DNA from: Methanomicrobiales archaeon | Lineage (GTDB): Archaea; Halobacteriota; Methanomicrobia; Methanomicrobiales; Methanospirillaceae | DNA length: 64,000 nt | Direction of reading: 5' to 3' | NCBI GenBank assembly: GCA_012729535.1 | Contig: JAAYCY010000009.1 | Span: forward strand, 1-64,000 | Shown here: positions 63,018-64,000 of the stretch, one piece after another | Layout of the letters: each line of letters begins with the position of its first letter | Position numbering within the stretch: the stretch's first letter is position 1 | Made by a program: the position numbers and the translations under genes | The notes under the pieces: generated by a model | What the model was told of the DNA's origin: nothing | Seen by the model: the letters and a program-made list of their open reading frames with translations, nothing else | Database searches by the model: none

Positions 63018-64000
63018 TCACCTGGTTGCTAATTTATCCGCCCGTTCAAAGCATCGTTCAGCATCCTTTTGCTGTCCGCGTTTTTGCAAAGCTTTTCCCT
63101 TTGCAAACCATGTCACTGAAGATTCGGGTTTTTTGTCCAGTACCCTGTCAAAATAGGCTATGGCATTTTTATAATCACCACTTTCAAGAAGCAGGTTTCC
63201 AAGTTTGAACATGGCATCAGTGTGGGATGGATCGCACCTGACCGTCTCTACATAACACCGGATTGATTCATCAATATTGCGGGTTTTTTCAAGTATCTGG
63301 GCCATTTCATAATAAGCATGGGCATTTTGGGGATCAATCTCCACTATCCGTAAAAAACAGGCGGTAGCATTCCGGTATGCACCAAGTTTTTTATATGCTA
63401 CTCCTTTGGAGAACCAGGCAGTGACATGATTGGGAATAATCCGGATTGTCTGGTCAAAAAATTCTATTGATGCCCGGTATTCACCATCTTTGTAAAGAGC
63501 TTCTTTACCTTTTACCAGGTATACATCGGCGATGTACTTGCGGTATTTTGTACTTCCAGGGTCATGTTCCATCGCTTCTTCATATGCGTTTATCGCATCA
63601 TCATAATTGTGTAGCACCTTATGCGAATTGCCAAGCAGGAGCCAGGCAGATGAAAATTCAGGCCTGATTTTCAGGCATTTTTTAAAATAATTAATAGCTG
63701 AATGATATCCCCCAATCTTCATCAGTGCCCTGCCCTGTTGAAACATCAAATCAGGATCCTGTGGCTTTTTCTGGAGAGCCTCTTCATAGGCATCAATTGC
63801 TTCGTGGAAAAGCCTTTTTTCAAACAGGTACCGCCCCTTCAAATCAAACGGATAAAGATAATGTGAATCACTTTTTTTCGCCTGATCAAAAAGTACCATT
63901 GCTTCATCACGTTTTCCAAGGGTCCAGAGTGCCATTCCTTTTTCATGCAGGGCAAGACTGGAGTCAGGACTCATTTTCAGGGTCTTATTCAGGAGCTCAA
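63018..64000 (-). CDS. Tetratricopeptide-repeat protein, 5' end outside the window
   Basis: The frame is open past the Met at 63974 to the window edge (the codons read ELLNKTLK before it), so the N-terminus is missing and that Met is probably internal. At least nine TPR units follow (GMALWTLGKRDEAMVLFDQA, GRYLFEKRLFHEAIDAYEEA, GVAYKKLGAYRNATACF, GNLLLESGDYKNAIAYFDRV). The C-terminus is short and basic. No signal peptide can be judged. It is convergent with the DJ-1 gene, with only 3 bases between. Confidence 0.82.
   Translation of the reverse strand, partial: ELLNKTLKMSPDSSLALHEKGMALWTLGKRDEAMVLFDQAKKSDSHYLYPFDLKGRYLFEKRLFHEAIDAYEEALQKKPQDPDLMFQQGRALMKIGGYHSAINYFKKCLKIRPEFSSAWLLLGNSHKVLHNYDDAINAYEEAMEHDPGSTKYRKYIADVYLVKGKEALYKDGEYRASIEFFDQTIRIIPNHVTAWFSKGVAYKKLGAYRNATACFLRIVEIDPQNAHAYYEMAQILEKTRNIDESIRCYVETVRCDPSHTDAMFKLGNLLLESGDYKNAIAYFDRVLDKKPESSVTWFAKGKALQKRGQQKDAERCFERADKLATR

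Overview
This window looks like the chromosome of a hydrogenotrophic methanogen of the order Methanomicrobiales, most likely Methanospirillum or a close relative. The grounds are a complete methanogenesis-marker (mmp) block next to the component A2 ATPase of methyl-coenzyme M reductase activation, a coenzyme F420 gene (cofH), archaeal information-processing genes (RNase P proteins, PolD small subunit, NAC, prefoldin, KEOPS Pcc1, RpoP), a form III RuBisCO with ribose-1,5-bisphosphate isomerase, and many secreted PEGA/CARDB proteins. Base composition is moderate, with AT-rich intergenic DNA. The genus is inferred, not proven.

Layout. 1-2.4 kb is gene-poor and holds decayed genes: a truncated pilin-like fragment and a frameshifted Rpn-family nuclease. 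2.4-7.1 kb is an envelope locus: two paralogous secreted proteins flank an AglB/STT3 oligosaccharyltransferase. 7.3-7.6 kb is a broken PD-(D/E)XK nuclease gene. 7.6-10.5 kb (minus) carries recJ-like, PUA protein, NAC and trmI; nnr and moaC diverge from it. 12.5-17.4 kb is the conserved archaeal superoperon (L15e, Rnp3, Rnp2, PsmA, SBDS, L37Ae, RpoP, Brix, Pcc1, prefoldin beta) followed by tRNA-Leu(UAG); the exosome genes often found between SBDS and L37Ae are absent. 17.5-24.4 kb has secreted proteins, an FKBP lipoprotein and an ACT / homoserine dehydrogenase / HTH-fusion operon. 24.4-27.7 kb holds a GTPase-dead EF-Tu-like protein, a YgiQ radical SAM protein and an AhpD-like protein. 27.7-32.8 kb is a second surface-protein region (duplicated-domain lipoprotein, three PEGA proteins, an NHL/transglutaminase-like protein).

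33.5-40.3 kb (minus) is atwA-mmp3-mmp6-mmp5-mmp15-mmp17-mmp7, almost without gaps, which belongs to ATP-dependent reductive activation of methyl-coenzyme M reductase. 40.4-44.3 kb has a HAD protein diverging from e2b2-rbcL-dapF, the lower half of the archaeal AMP/nucleoside salvage route to 3-phosphoglycerate. 45-49.5 kb has a TPR protein and a compact purA-trm112-cbiB-pdxS-pdxT operon. 49.5-56.4 kb has gpmA, a CARDB protein, a sodium:solute symporter with a 43-residue accessory protein behind a structured leader, a small multidrug export-type protein and a membrane pyrophosphatase. The right end holds a TPR protein, PolD small subunit, signal peptidase I with cofH, a pentapeptide protein, a secreted repeat protein, a second Cys-less DJ-1 protein and a TPR gene that runs off the edge.

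No CRISPR array, intact insertion sequence, rRNA or replication origin was seen. The most interesting leads are the AglB locus with its sequon asymmetry, the P-loop-less EF-Tu-like protein, the wHTH/mmp11-like fusion, the structured leaders of the L15e and symporter genes, the Cys-less DJ-1 pair and the apparently dead transglutaminase fold.
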